Shown here: in pieces, positions 44,298 to 53,106 of the stretch
Position numbering within the stretch: position 1 is the first letter of the stretch
Layout of the letters: each line of letters opens with the position of its first letter
Source of the DNA: Flammeovirga sp. OC4
GTDB taxonomy: Bacteria; Bacteroidota; Bacteroidia; Cytophagales; Flammeovirgaceae
Direction of reading: 5' to 3'
Assembly (NCBI RefSeq): GCF_000812565.1
Contig: NZ_JTAM01000008.1
Coordinates: 1 to 64,000 of the forward strand
Length of the DNA: 64,000 nt
Position numbers and translations under genes: made by a program
Notes under the pieces: model-generated
What the model was told of the DNA's origin: nothing
Databases searched by the model: none
Seen by the model: only the letters and a program-made list of their open reading frames with translations

Positions 44298-44963
44298 TTA
44301 GTTTTTTGGAGTTGCCGTAATATTCTCAATATTGATAGAATGGTACTGTTCTTTTTCTTCAACAGTGAAACCTAAGTCAATCTTATTGTTGAAGTAAGGG
44401 GCATCAAGAACATTGGTATGGTATTCTCCATTTTCTCCACACGGGTCAATACCTGTTTTATCCTGGAGTACTTTTAGTTCCTCCACTAATTTTTTATCAA
44501 GTCTTCTACCTGTAATATGTTCTTCAAAATCTTTTTTATAAGATAGAGAGATCAAAATTTCGAAGTTGTTTTCAATAAACTTGTCGAGTAATGCTCTGCG
44601 GTCATGTTCCCAAAGTGGCATATCGATTTCTAAAAGTCCCTTACAGCATTCTTCAATGAAATTAGGTTGGCCATTAATTGTTGAAATATCACCGGTAATG
44701 ACTACCTCAATTCCTTCCTTCTTTAATTGTTTCATTGCATCAATATATCCTTCCTTGAAAGGTTCTCCTACCTTCACAAATTCATGTTGAGCTCCAATAC
44801 TCGAAGATTGGGCTTTCATTAATTCTACAGGATGAGCAACAAATTTCTTGTCTGTTTTAGGCACAAAAGTCACAAATTTGACAATATTGTATTTGTCTTT
44901 TAATTCGAAGTAAGCGAGGGCAGAATCTTTACCACCAGTCCAAAGTACAACTGCGTTTTTCAT
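44298..44963 (-). CDS. Dph6-related ATP pyrophosphatase (PP-loop protein)
   Basis: This 221-residue cytoplasmic protein belongs to the adenine nucleotide alpha-hydrolase (PP-loop) group related to Dph6. The ATP loop is WTGGKDSALAY at residues 8-18. The conserved C-terminal block DPCGENGEYHT near 175-190 is the group's hallmark. In eukaryotes and archaea Dph6 amidates diphthine on EF2, but bacteria have no diphthamide, so this bacterial member must use another substrate, unknown. It stands between the FG-GAP gene and the LptF/G gene, alone on its strand with gaps of 165 and 229 bases. Confidence 0.85.
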   Translation of the reverse strand: MKNAVVLWTGGKDSALAYFELKDKYNIVKFVTFVPKTDKKFVAHPVELMKAQSSSIGAQHEFVKVGEPFKEGYIDAMKQLKKEGIEVVITGDISTINGQPNFIEECCKGLLEIDMPLWEHDRRALLDKFIENNFEILISLSYKKDFEEHITGRRLDKKLVEELKVLQDKTGIDPCGENGEYHTNVLDAPYFNNKIDLGFTVEEKEQYHSINIENITATPKN

Positions 44964-45133
44964 ATTAATATTTTTATCTATACATCGAGTAAATTCTTAA
45001 AAAGAATATCAAAACGAATATTTTTTTACAACCTGTAAATAATGAATCATCTGTTATTATTCAAATGAATTCCCTCACGTATTTCTTATGTTAAAAATCA
45101 CTTACTGATAAAGTGAATATTCAAGTTTGATCT

Positions 45134-45171
45134 AAAAAAAAGAGCCTAACATTCATACCTGTTAGACTCTT
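45134..45171 (-). terminator. terminator after the LptF/G gene
   Basis: Stem between 45140-45150 and 45161-45171 with one mismatch. On the minus strand it is followed by T7. Confidence 0.8.
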
Positions 45172-45192
45172 CTTTGTTTAAATTATTTTTCT

Positions 45193-46272
45193 TTATTTCT
45201 GTACTCTAAAGTATAATCCAATAGTTACAAAAGTGAAAATAATATTTGGTAGCCATGCCGCTAAGAATGGACTTAAGGTTTCAGCTTCAGCAATTGCTCT
45301 ACTCATGATTACCATTAGGAGGTAAACAAATGCAAGAACAAATCCCATAGCGATTAAATAACCTGAACCATGTCTTGATTTAACTGATGAAACACAAACT
45401 CCCATCAACGTAAGTAATAAGATGGCAAAAGGGTAAGCGTATCTTTCATAAAGTGCATTTTCATATACACCAAGATTAGCAACTCCTCTACTTTTTTCTT
45501 GTTCAATGTAATCAGATAACTCAGTATTTGTAAGCGTTTCATGGAGATTGTACTTACTCTCAAAATACTTAGGATCTAAATTTAACTTCTTCGTTAATGA
45601 AGTCCCTTTTGCAAATTTCTGAGTTCCATCAGGGTTGAAAGTATATTTTTCGTATTTGTCAAATTTCCACTCTTGTTTAGCAGAATCCCATTGAATTCTG
45701 TTAGCAGAAATTTTTTCTAATAGCTTGTTGCCATCAAATGTTTCTAAAGTAGGTCTGTAACCTCTCTTGATTCTGTTATTATAGCTTTCTACATATAAGT
45801 ATGTTGAATCACTTACCTTGTAGTGAATGTCTCTTTCGTTAAAGTAGTAAGGGCTTTTTAGGTATTTAATCTCAAAAGCTACTCTTGTTTTCGCATTGTA
45901 AGGCACTACATATCCTACCAAAGCAAAAATTAATAATCCCACTATAGTTGCACCAACAACATAAGGTAATAAGAATCTTGGGTAACTAACCCCGTTACTT
46001 AATACTGCAATAACTTCTGAATGTGCTGCAAGTCTTGCAGTCATAAATACAACAGCAATAAAGATAGAAAGTGGACTCAACGTATTTACCCAGTGTATAA
46101 ATAGGTTTATATAGTATTCTTGGAATACATATCCAAACTCTAATCCGTGTTTTAAAAAGTCGTCCTGCTTTTCAGTGTAATCAATTACACAAACAATGAT
46201 GTTTAGTAACAGTACTACAAAAATAAATGTTTTAAAAAACTTTTTAAGAATATACTTATCCAGAAGTTTCAT
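45193..46272 (-). CDS. LptF/LptG-family permease (YjgP/YjgQ)
   Basis: This is an inner-membrane subunit of the LptB2FG transporter, which extracts lipopolysaccharide and sends it across the periplasm. Four to six TM helices (about 12-32, 55-80, 95-120 and three in the C-terminal 90 residues) flank a periplasmic beta-jellyroll (about 130-265), the normal layout. The N-terminal LLDKYILKKFFKTF signature fits the family. ATG 46272 is chosen because that signature starts there; an in-frame start at 46329 would add 19 residues. Which of LptF or LptG it is cannot be told. The partner and the LptB ATPase are not in this window. Confidence 0.9.
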   Translation of the reverse strand: MKLLDKYILKKFFKTFIFVVLLLNIIVCVIDYTEKQDDFLKHGLEFGYVFQEYYINLFIHWVNTLSPLSIFIAVVFMTARLAAHSEVIAVLSNGVSYPRFLLPYVVGATIVGLLIFALVGYVVPYNAKTRVAFEIKYLKSPYYFNERDIHYKVSDSTYLYVESYNNRIKRGYRPTLETFDGNKLLEKISANRIQWDSAKQEWKFDKYEKYTFNPDGTQKFAKGTSLTKKLNLDPKYFESKYNLHETLTNTELSDYIEQEKSRGVANLGVYENALYERYAYPFAILLLTLMGVCVSSVKSRHGSGYLIAMGFVLAFVYLLMVIMSRAIAEAETLSPFLAAWLPNIIFTFVTIGLYFRVQK

Positions 46273-46442
46273 ATTGTCTGTCGTAAGTGTTTTAATTCGA
46301 CTAAAAGGCAAAAGCCTTACCGAATACAAAAAAAGAATTCCTTCATTAATTTTCCAACGTAAAAGGCAATAGAATACATATAAATAGTGTCTTTTAACGT
46401 TGTTTCACATCAATGAAGAAAGAATTAAAATGAATTTTATTT

Positions 46443-46485
46443 AAAAAACAAAGGCCTTTTGAGTAAAACCACTCAAAAGGCCTTT
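46443..46485 (-). terminator. terminator after pyk
   Basis: A perfect 15-bp stem (46450-46464 with 46471-46485) and a 6-base loop. On the minus strand it is followed by G and then T6. Confidence 0.92.
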
Positions 46486-46511
46486 AGCATCTATTTACAG
46501 CGAATAATGAA

Positions 46512-47942
46512 TTACTCTACTGTACCGATTTTTAAGCTGTTTGTTTTACCTGTTTCAGTAAGAGGTAAAGCAGCGATGTTTACAAATTTATCACCTTGTG
46601 CAAGGAAACCTTTTTGTACTAAGATCTCTTCTAACTCTTTGAAAGTTTCTTCAGAAGAACCTTTTGGTACATAATGGAATGCTTTCACACCCCAAACAAT
46701 ATTAAGCGTAGCCGCTAATTGCTTGTCAGATGAGAAAATAAAGATGTTTGTCTTAGGACGGTGTCTTGAGATTCTTGAAGCAGTGAAGCCTGAAGTAGTC
46801 AAACCGATGATTGCTTTAGCACCTAAGTCAGCAGAAATGCTAGACGCCGCTTGAGCAATTAAGTTACCGCTAAACGCTGAGCTTTCAGGGTTGAAGTCAT
46901 ACGTTTTGTTGTAGATTTTGTCGTTTTGACGCTCGATAGCAGTGATGATACGAACCATTGCTTGAACAGTTTCGATAGGGTAGTCACCTGCTGCTGATTC
47001 AGCTGATAACATTACTGCGTCAGTACCGTCAGCTACTGCGTTTGCCACGTCATTTACCTCTGCACGAGTTGGACGAGGGTTGTTGATCATTGACTCCATC
47101 ATTTGAGTTGCAACAACTACTGGCTTAGCAGCTCTGTTACACTTCTGGATCATTTCTTTTTGAAGCATTGGTACGTCTTCAAAGTTGATCTCAACACCTA
47201 GGTCACCACGAGCAACCATAACAGCGTCAGTTACTTTTAAGATCTCATCAAAGTTCGCAATTGCTTCAGGACGCTCGATTTTAGCGATGATCTTAGCATT
47301 TGAACCTTTAGATTTGATGATTTCTTTTACTGAAGTGATATCTTCAGGGTTTCTTACGAATGATAAAGCTACCCAGTTTACACCACACTCTAAACCGAAT
47401 TCTAAGTCTCTTCTATCTTTTGCAGTTAAAGAAGCTTCAGAGATATCAGTATCAGGTAAGTTCATACCTTTACGTGACTTTAATTTACCTCCGTAAACTA
47501 CTTCACAAATGATTTCGTTTGCTTTAACTTCAACAACGCGAACACACAAGTTACCGTCGTCGATAAGAATGTTGTCACCAGCTTTAACGTCTTTCACGAT
47601 ATTAGTGTAAGAAGTTGATACTTTATCTTTAGTACCTACAACTGGATTGTTTGTAATAGTAATTTTTTCGCCTTCAACGATCTCAACAGCTCCACCTTCG
47701 ATTTCACCGATACGGATTTTTGGTCCTTGTAAATCTTGTAAGATAGCTATGTTATGACCGAATTTTGAGTTGTACTCTGATACCCAATCGATTACTTGCT
47801 TATGTGCAGAATGTACGTCGTGTGAGAAGTTTAAACGGAATACATCTGCTCCAGCGTGAATAAGCTCAAGAATTTTTTGCTTATCTCTTGTTGCTGGTCC
47901 AATCGTAGCGACGATTTTGGTCTTGTTGATTGCGATACTCAT
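46512..47942 (-). CDS. pyk: pyruvate kinase
   Basis: This glycolytic enzyme makes pyruvate and ATP from phosphoenolpyruvate and ADP. It has the full set of pyruvate-kinase motifs: TKIVATIGPATRD near the start, the active-site block IIAKIERPEAIANF near residue 215, the MVARGDLGVE metal-binding stretch and the VATQMMESM helix. A C-terminal allosteric domain (about 345-476) follows. At 476 residues it is full length. The fold is a TIM barrel with an inserted B domain, and the enzyme works as a tetramer in the cytoplasm. A strong terminator follows, and the GGGP synthase gene is divergent from it. Confidence 0.97.
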   Translation of the reverse strand: MSIAINKTKIVATIGPATRDKQKILELIHAGADVFRLNFSHDVHSAHKQVIDWVSEYNSKFGHNIAILQDLQGPKIRIGEIEGGAVEIVEGEKITITNNPVVGTKDKVSTSYTNIVKDVKAGDNILIDDGNLCVRVVEVKANEIICEVVYGGKLKSRKGMNLPDTDISEASLTAKDRRDLEFGLECGVNWVALSFVRNPEDITSVKEIIKSKGSNAKIIAKIERPEAIANFDEILKVTDAVMVARGDLGVEINFEDVPMLQKEMIQKCNRAAKPVVVATQMMESMINNPRPTRAEVNDVANAVADGTDAVMLSAESAAGDYPIETVQAMVRIITAIERQNDKIYNKTYDFNPESSAFSGNLIAQAASSISADLGAKAIIGLTTSGFTASRISRHRPKTNIFIFSSDKQLAATLNIVWGVKAFHYVPKGSSEETFKELEEILVQKGFLAQGDKFVNIAALPLTETGKTNSLKIGTVE

Positions 47943-48014
47943 AGTTCTTAATTAACGAATATATAATTTTAAATTGTTCGAGGGAAAATAACAAAATCAG
48001 ATGTGCTGATTATT

Positions 48015-48035
48015 TATTTTTGTCCTCTATATTTG
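48015..48035 (+). promoter_or_regulatory. two -7 elements upstream of the GGGP synthase gene
   Basis: TATTTTTG (48015-48022) and TATATTTG (48028-48035) both match TAnnTTTG. Either would start a message 60-80 bases before the ATG at 48103. Confidence 0.4.
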
Positions 48036-48102
48036 AAACACATGCGAATTTATCAAATTCATACAATAGAACAAATCCTGTTTAATCATCTTATATTAAC
48101 AA

Positions 48103-48834
48103 ATGCAATTAAAAACAGAAAAAGCTCTTTTGGATCGAAAAAAATCACAAAAAAAAACGCTTGCAGTTTTGATCGATCCGGATCGGTGGACAAATGAACT
48201 ATTTTTTTTCTTAAAAAATGGCAATAAAAATCATCTGCCAGATATATTTTTAGTCGGAGGGAGCCTTTTATCTTCAAATATTCTTAATAAAACTGTTAAT
48301 GATTTAAAACAATTGAAAAAACCAGTGATTTTGTTCCCGGGAAACGCAATGCAAGTTGCACCTGACGCCGATGCAATTTTATTTATGTCTTTGATATCGG
48401 GAAGAAATCCAGATTTTTTAATTGGTCAACAAGTTCATGCTGCTCATAAGGTAAAAGAGGCCAATCTTGAGGCGATTCCTTTAGGATATATTTTGGTGGA
48501 AAGTGGGGCGACTACTTCTGTTCAATATATGAGTAATACGCAACCTATTCCTCATAACAAAGATGATATTGCAAGAAGCACAGCTATGGCTGGAGAATTA
48601 ATGGGGATGAGAAGTTTTTATTTAGAAGGAGGCAGTGGTGCAAAAACTCCTGTCTCGAACACAATGGTTCAAGGTGTACGAAAAGCAGTGGAGGGGTTGT
48701 TATTTGTGGGAGGTGGAATCAGAGATGTTGAAACTGTAATGGAAAAATTTGATGCTGGGGCTGACATAGTAGTAATAGGTACTGCATTTGAAAACAACCC
48801 CAACTTTTTGAAAGAAATACGAAATAGGATTTAA
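48103..48834 (+). CDS. geranylgeranylglyceryl phosphate synthase-family protein
   Basis: This 243-residue TIM-barrel enzyme belongs to the GGGP synthase/PcrB family. It would attach an isoprenoid diphosphate to sn-glycerol-1-phosphate by an ether bond. Visible motifs are VLIDPDRW near the start, DIFLVGGSLL, GYILVESG, the FYLEGGSGAK phosphate-binding loop near residue 178 and LLFVGGGIRD with the following VIGTAFE. This fits the group II type found in some Bacteroidota. In archaea the product is the membrane lipid core; the bacterial product is unclear, and no later ether-lipid gene is nearby. It is convergent with the DEAD-box helicase; the two 3' ends overlap by 4 bases. Confidence 0.9.
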   Translation: MQLKTEKALLDRKKSQKKTLAVLIDPDRWTNELFFFLKNGNKNHLPDIFLVGGSLLSSNILNKTVNDLKQLKKPVILFPGNAMQVAPDADAILFMSLISGRNPDFLIGQQVHAAHKVKEANLEAIPLGYILVESGATTSVQYMSNTQPIPHNKDDIARSTAMAGELMGMRSFYLEGGSGAKTPVSNTMVQGVRKAVEGLLFVGGGIRDVETVMEKFDAGADIVVIGTAFENNPNFLKEIRNRI

Positions 48835-50135
48835 TTACCATTATTTCGATTTGGACCTTTCTTAAAAGGTTTTTTGTGATATTTTTTCTTTGAATTACTA
48901 TTATTACCTCTAGAAGTATTGTTGTTGAAGTTCTTCTTTTTTCCGTAGAATTTTCTTCGATTATTATTATTCCTTTTTACAATTGGATTGTAAGATGGAC
49001 CTGGTCCTAAAAAGTCTGGGTTTTGAGGTTTTTCTACTTCTAATTGAAGAAGATTTTCAATTTTCGCAAAAGATTGTTGTTCTTTCGGATTTTCATTGAT
49101 AAATGTGATCGCTTCACCTTCACGAGATGCTCTGGCAGTTCTACCTACACGGTGCACGTAATCTTCAGGGTCTTTCGGGACATCAAAATTGATGACTAAT
49201 TCAACGGTGTCCACATCAATACCTCTTGAAATGATATCCGTTCCAACTAGAATTTTTGTTTGTTGCCCTTTAAATCTCAACAAAACATCTTCTCTTTCTT
49301 TCTGGTCCAAATCGGAACTTATTCCCTCAACACTTAACCCACGTTTTGTAAGTGCATCAGTAATCTCTTTTACTTTAGATTTTGTAGAAGTGAAAATAAT
49401 GACACTTTCATAATTTTCTTGTTGGACCAAGAAATCAACCATTAAGTTTTTCTGATTTTCATATACCAGAAAGGCTTTTTGAGTGACATTTTTGGAAGTC
49501 TTAGAAATTGCAATTGTTATTTCAACAGGGTTGTGCAATAACTTTTTTGCCAACGTTCTAATCTTTGGAGGCATTGTAGCGGAGAAGAAAACATTCTGTC
49601 TCTGCTTTGGTAGGTGAGAAGCAATTTGCAAAATATCCTCATAAAATCCCATATCAAGCATTCGGTCAGCTTCATCTAGAATAAGATTTTTCACCTTACC
49701 AACGTTAGCGCCAATGTTGAGATGTGATAATAATTTTCCAGGAGTAGCAACAATAATATCAACGCCCGTTTTTAGTGCATTTCTTTGATTTGAAAATGTA
49801 CTCGAATCACCACCATAAACAGCTATTGAAGTAACTGGAGTATAATAGGATAATCCTTGGATTTGATAATCAATTTGTAATGCTAATTCTCTTGTGGGAA
49901 CAATAATAATGGTATGCGTTTCTGTACCGTCATAATCTGACATGTGAATTTGGTCCATTATAGGAAGTAAGAAAGCAGCCGTTTTACCTGTTCCGGTCTG
50001 AGCACAAGCAATCAAGTCTTTTCCGTCTAAAATTGCGGGAATAGCTTGAGCTTGAATGGGAGTGGGCTCCCTGAAGTTCATGGAGTAAATGCCGTCTAAA
50101 AGATCGTCATTTAACTCAAAATCATCGAATGTCAC
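48831..50135 (-). CDS. DEAD-box RNA helicase (RhlE-like)
   Basis: This is a 434-residue ATP-dependent RNA helicase. Motifs in order are the Q motif in PTPIQAQAIP, Walker A AQTGTGKTAAF, PTRELALQ, DEADRMLDMGF, SAT in FFSATMP, the second-domain VGTDIISRGIDVD and HRVGRTARA. The final 50 or so residues are low-complexity and rich in Asn, Lys and Arg, which suggests non-specific RNA binding. Such helicases help ribosome assembly and RNA decay, often at low temperature. The exact subclass rests on resemblance to RhlE. It overlaps the convergent GGGP synthase gene by 4 bases. Confidence 0.93.
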   Translation of the reverse strand: MTFDDFELNDDLLDGIYSMNFREPTPIQAQAIPAILDGKDLIACAQTGTGKTAAFLLPIMDQIHMSDYDGTETHTIIIVPTRELALQIDYQIQGLSYYTPVTSIAVYGGDSSTFSNQRNALKTGVDIIVATPGKLLSHLNIGANVGKVKNLILDEADRMLDMGFYEDILQIASHLPKQRQNVFFSATMPPKIRTLAKKLLHNPVEITIAISKTSKNVTQKAFLVYENQKNLMVDFLVQQENYESVIIFTSTKSKVKEITDALTKRGLSVEGISSDLDQKEREDVLLRFKGQQTKILVGTDIISRGIDVDTVELVINFDVPKDPEDYVHRVGRTARASREGEAITFINENPKEQQSFAKIENLLQLEVEKPQNPDFLGPGPSYNPIVKRNNNNRRKFYGKKKNFNNNTSRGNNSNSKKKYHKKPFKKGPNRNNGN

Positions 50136-50498
50136 AATAATTATTTTTGTTTTTTAAAAAATCAATGTTTTAACTCACATGGAGTAGAATTGAAACAGCA
50201 CCTTTGCAAAATCCATTATTATAATGATAGGAGTATTATCAGTTCTTCTAACTATAAAACTTCCATTTATTTAATTAATCTCTTCATAGCTATAATGGAA
50301 TTGTTTCAATTTTGAAATTTAGACCTAATTAGATTCTTAGACTTAAATTTTAGTCCAATTTTGAATTGGTGTGTAAAGTGTTTTATCAAAATGATAAGCT
50401 GATCTATTTTATTCATCATTTTTAGTAAAACACTTTATGTATCATTATGAGTGTTGTTCTATCAAAAATACACAAAAGACAAAAGAATGAGTGGTGTT
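50136..50498. other. gene-free 363-base region with long imperfect hairpin
   Basis: No coding frame is apparent. An 11-bp inverted repeat (50374-50384 with 50427-50437) encloses a second inner pair, AAAATGAT with ATCATTTT, so a long imperfect hairpin could form. A smaller CCAATT/AATTGG pair lies just before it. The function could be a terminator for murQ or a small RNA. Confidence 0.45.
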
Positions 50499-51305
50499 TT
50501 AGGATTTATTTTTGTAAGCCTCTGTAGCTTGTCTTACGGAAGGATGCTTACTCAATAATTTTTGAGCCACCTCTCTTTCGACATTAATTTCATCCATTAC
50601 CATTTTGATTGCTCTTTCTTCTAATTTGTGGTTGGTCAATTGCATGTCGACCATTTTGTTTCCAACAACTTTCCCAAGCTGTATCATCACTGAAGTAGAA
50701 ATCATATTTAATATTAATTTCTGAGCAGTACCCGCTTTCATTCGTGTGCTACCTGTTACAAATTCAGGTCCGACAATCGCTTCGATTGGAAATTGAGCCA
50801 CTTCTGCCATTTTACTTCCTGGATTGCAGACAATACAACCCGTTAGGATATTATTTTGATTAGCTTTTTCAAGTCCACCAATTACATAAGGTGTTCTACC
50901 AGAAGCGGCAATACCAATTAAAGTATCGTTTTCAGATATATTTTCATTCTCTAAATCTACCCATGCTTGTTGAGCATCATCTTCTGCGTGTTCAACAGCT
51001 TTACGAATAGCACCATCACCACCTGCAATTAATCCGACAACTAAGTCAAAAGAAACACCAAAAGTAGGAGGGCATTCAGAGGCATCAACAACTCCTAGTC
51101 GTCCACTTGTTCCTGCACCGATATAGAATAATCGTCCTCCTTTTTTCATTCTTGGTACAATTTCATTTACCAAAGCTTCAATTTGAGGGATTGCTTTTTC
51201 TACAGCTAAAGGTACAGTTTGATCTTCTTGATTAATGCTATGTAAAAGTGTATTTACATCCATCTTCTCAAGGTTATTATAATTTGAGGATGACTCTGTA
51301 ATCAT
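50499..51305 (-). CDS. murQ: N-acetylmuramic acid 6-phosphate etherase
   Basis: This cytoplasmic enzyme cleaves the lactyl ether of MurNAc-6-phosphate to give GlcNAc-6-phosphate, a step in cell-wall sugar recycling. The SIS-domain signature is clear: the FYIGAGTSGRLGVVDASECPPTFG region near residues 60-82 contains the catalytic Glu, and GIAASGRTPYVIG and TGSTRMKAGTAQK follow. At 268 residues it is slightly short of the usual 300; the C-terminal helical region is present. No other recycling genes (amgK, nagZ, murP) are adjacent. The start at ATG 51305 gives the family N-terminus ITESSSNYNNLEKMD. Confidence 0.95.
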   Translation of the reverse strand: MITESSSNYNNLEKMDVNTLLHSINQEDQTVPLAVEKAIPQIEALVNEIVPRMKKGGRLFYIGAGTSGRLGVVDASECPPTFGVSFDLVVGLIAGGDGAIRKAVEHAEDDAQQAWVDLENENISENDTLIGIAASGRTPYVIGGLEKANQNNILTGCIVCNPGSKMAEVAQFPIEAIVGPEFVTGSTRMKAGTAQKLILNMISTSVMIQLGKVVGNKMVDMQLTNHKLEERAIKMVMDEINVEREVAQKLLSKHPSVRQATEAYKNKS

Positions 51306-51445
51306 TTTTTAAAGTATTGTATAACTTTTATAAAGATTGTTTGTTGTGATTATACGTTACAAATATACACGAAATAGTTTTGCATCATAGTGACGTACAT
51401 ATCTTTTGGATTTTATGAAGAAGATATAATTATTTCTTGCTTGTA

Positions 51446-52261
51446 TTATTGATTGAGCGATTCATCAATAATTTGATGGATGTGCTCGGATACTTCATCC
51501 AGATCTTCAATTGCAAAATCAAGAAGTGTTTTTGTTTTATGATGATTAGCATTGATAACACCAAAAATATAGTTTCCAGTTTTCTTGTTTGAAATTTTGA
51601 TGTTTTGAATGATCTTTTGTCCTACTTTTTTCAGGCCTACAACATGTTTGGCTTCTTGAAAACGAGCTTCAAGTTTGTAAATGTCATCTTGGCCACCTAT
51701 CAGAAGGTTATTCATGACATGTAAAATTTCATCAAATACAAGGTTGTCTTGGAAGGGTATGATAAACAAATTGAGTTCGTCATTAATTTTATTTATTATT
51801 AATGAACGATCCGCTTTTCTAAGCATCTTATTGATATTTCTGTCAATCGATAATGCTAGCGGATTTACTTTTTTAGCAAAGTGATAATTACTAGGATATT
51901 TTTCATCAAAAATCAAACGATCAGCAAAGGCAACATCTTTCCAAAGAAGCTTGTTTTCTAAGTTAGCCATGCTAATTAACTCTTGATGAGAGTAAGCTAC
52001 TGTATCTTTCCAAATGAATTTTTCCATCACTCTAAACTCTGTCAAGACCCAATGAGCAGCAGTTTCAAGTGAGATTTCTTCATTAGTATACAAACATACG
52101 TCAGTGTTAATTTTTAATACTTTATCTACCCATTTAAAATTCTTATCCAATTTTACCCAAGTTGCTAAACTGTTACCTCCAGTTGGTGCAAATGAAACAA
52201 TGTTTGAGTTGTCAAAATTTGGTGCGTGATTAGTTATAGTAATAAAGTATTTGATATTCAT
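51446..52261 (-). CDS. hypothetical protein, no family recognised
   Basis: This 271-residue protein shows no signal peptide, no TM helix and no family I recognise. The N-terminal 55 residues are mixed strand with Gly/Asn turns. The rest is mainly helical, with several Trp-Lys pairs (WVKL, WKD twice, FIWKD) and a charged amphipathic C-terminus (about 240-271). No catalytic motif stands out. It follows the TrmH-type methyltransferase gene by 82 bases on the same strand and precedes murQ by 140, so it could be co-transcribed. It is probably a real gene, given its length and its ordinary codon use. Confidence 0.6.
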   Translation of the reverse strand: MNIKYFITITNHAPNFDNSNIVSFAPTGGNSLATWVKLDKNFKWVDKVLKINTDVCLYTNEEISLETAAHWVLTEFRVMEKFIWKDTVAYSHQELISMANLENKLLWKDVAFADRLIFDEKYPSNYHFAKKVNPLALSIDRNINKMLRKADRSLIINKINDELNLFIIPFQDNLVFDEILHVMNNLLIGGQDDIYKLEARFQEAKHVVGLKKVGQKIIQNIKISNKKTGNYIFGVINANHHKTKTLLDFAIEDLDEVSEHIHQIIDESLNQ

Positions 52262-52343
52262 AGTATTGATTATGTTATAAGTAATTCTATAGTATTAACA
52301 TAAATCGTACTATAAATGATTCATTTAGAATTCACAATAAATG

Positions 52344-53093
52344 TCAAACACGTTTTATATTGTCGCAAATAATAGCTGTAGCAATTGCAACATTCAAAGA
52401 TTCTGCTTCTCCATATTTAGGTATCGTAATTTTTGTTGAAAGCACTTGATGAACTTCTTCACTGATGCCATGTGATTCGCTTCCCATTACCATTATTGAC
52501 TTTTGATCAGGAATAAATTGATGAATGTCTTTGCCATCCATGTCTGCTCCAATAATTTGGATACCATCACTTTTATATTTCGTTAAAAGTTCGGGTAGGT
52601 CAACAATATGAGTCTGTATTCTACTGAATGCCCCCATTGTAGAAGCAACAACTTTTGGGGAAAATGGATCAGTACATTGTTTTGATAAGAAGATATCTTT
52701 AATACCATACCAGTCGGCAACTCTTAAAATAGTACCAAGATTCCCGGGGTCGCGTACGTCATCTAATGCTAAACAGAAATTAGGAAGTTCTTCAGTTGTT
52801 GGTAGGTTGAAAGTGGGGGTTTCAACTACCGCTAATCCAGTGTCATTAGTTTGTAAATTACCATTTTGTTTCAGTAGTTCGGGGGTTGTTTCATCGACTA
52901 CAGAAATTGAATTAATAAGATCCTTATTGAGCAATGGATTCAGCTTTTCAGTATAAAAAAGGGCATGTACTTTTAGGGGTGACCTAAAAAGTTCTTCCAA
53001 ATTTTTATAACCTTCAACAATAAAACGATTTGTTTCTTTACGTTTTTTCTTTTGCAATAATGCTCTAGTTTCTTTACTCCAACGCTTATTCAC
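52344..53093 (-). CDS. TrmH/SpoU-family RNA 2'-O-methyltransferase
   Basis: This 249-residue enzyme has an N-terminal RNA-binding domain (about 1-90, with RWSKETRALLQKKKRKETN) and a SPOUT catalytic domain (about 100-249). The three SpoU motifs are present: DVRDPGNLGTILR near 110, MVMGSESHG near 195 and ESLNVAIATAI near 230. It methylates the ribose 2'-OH of rRNA or tRNA with S-adenosylmethionine. The exact target nucleotide is not deducible. It lies 13 bases downstream of the serine-hydrolase gene and appears to be in the same operon. Confidence 0.92.
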   Translation of the reverse strand: MNKRWSKETRALLQKKKRKETNRFIVEGYKNLEELFRSPLKVHALFYTEKLNPLLNKDLINSISVVDETTPELLKQNGNLQTNDTGLAVVETPTFNLPTTEELPNFCLALDDVRDPGNLGTILRVADWYGIKDIFLSKQCTDPFSPKVVASTMGAFSRIQTHIVDLPELLTKYKSDGIQIIGADMDGKDIHQFIPDQKSIMVMGSESHGISEEVHQVLSTKITIPKYGEAESLNVAIATAIICDNIKRV

Positions 53094-53106
53094 TGGCTTA
53101 TATGAT

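Noticed and set aside
44298-44963. True diphthamide synthase
   Set aside because: Bacterial EF-G has no diphthamide, so only the PP-loop fold and not the reaction can be carried over from Dph6.
48003-48197. A short frame over the GGGP synthase start region
   Set aside because: It overlaps the synthase promoter and start in another frame and has no similarity or coding signal of its own.
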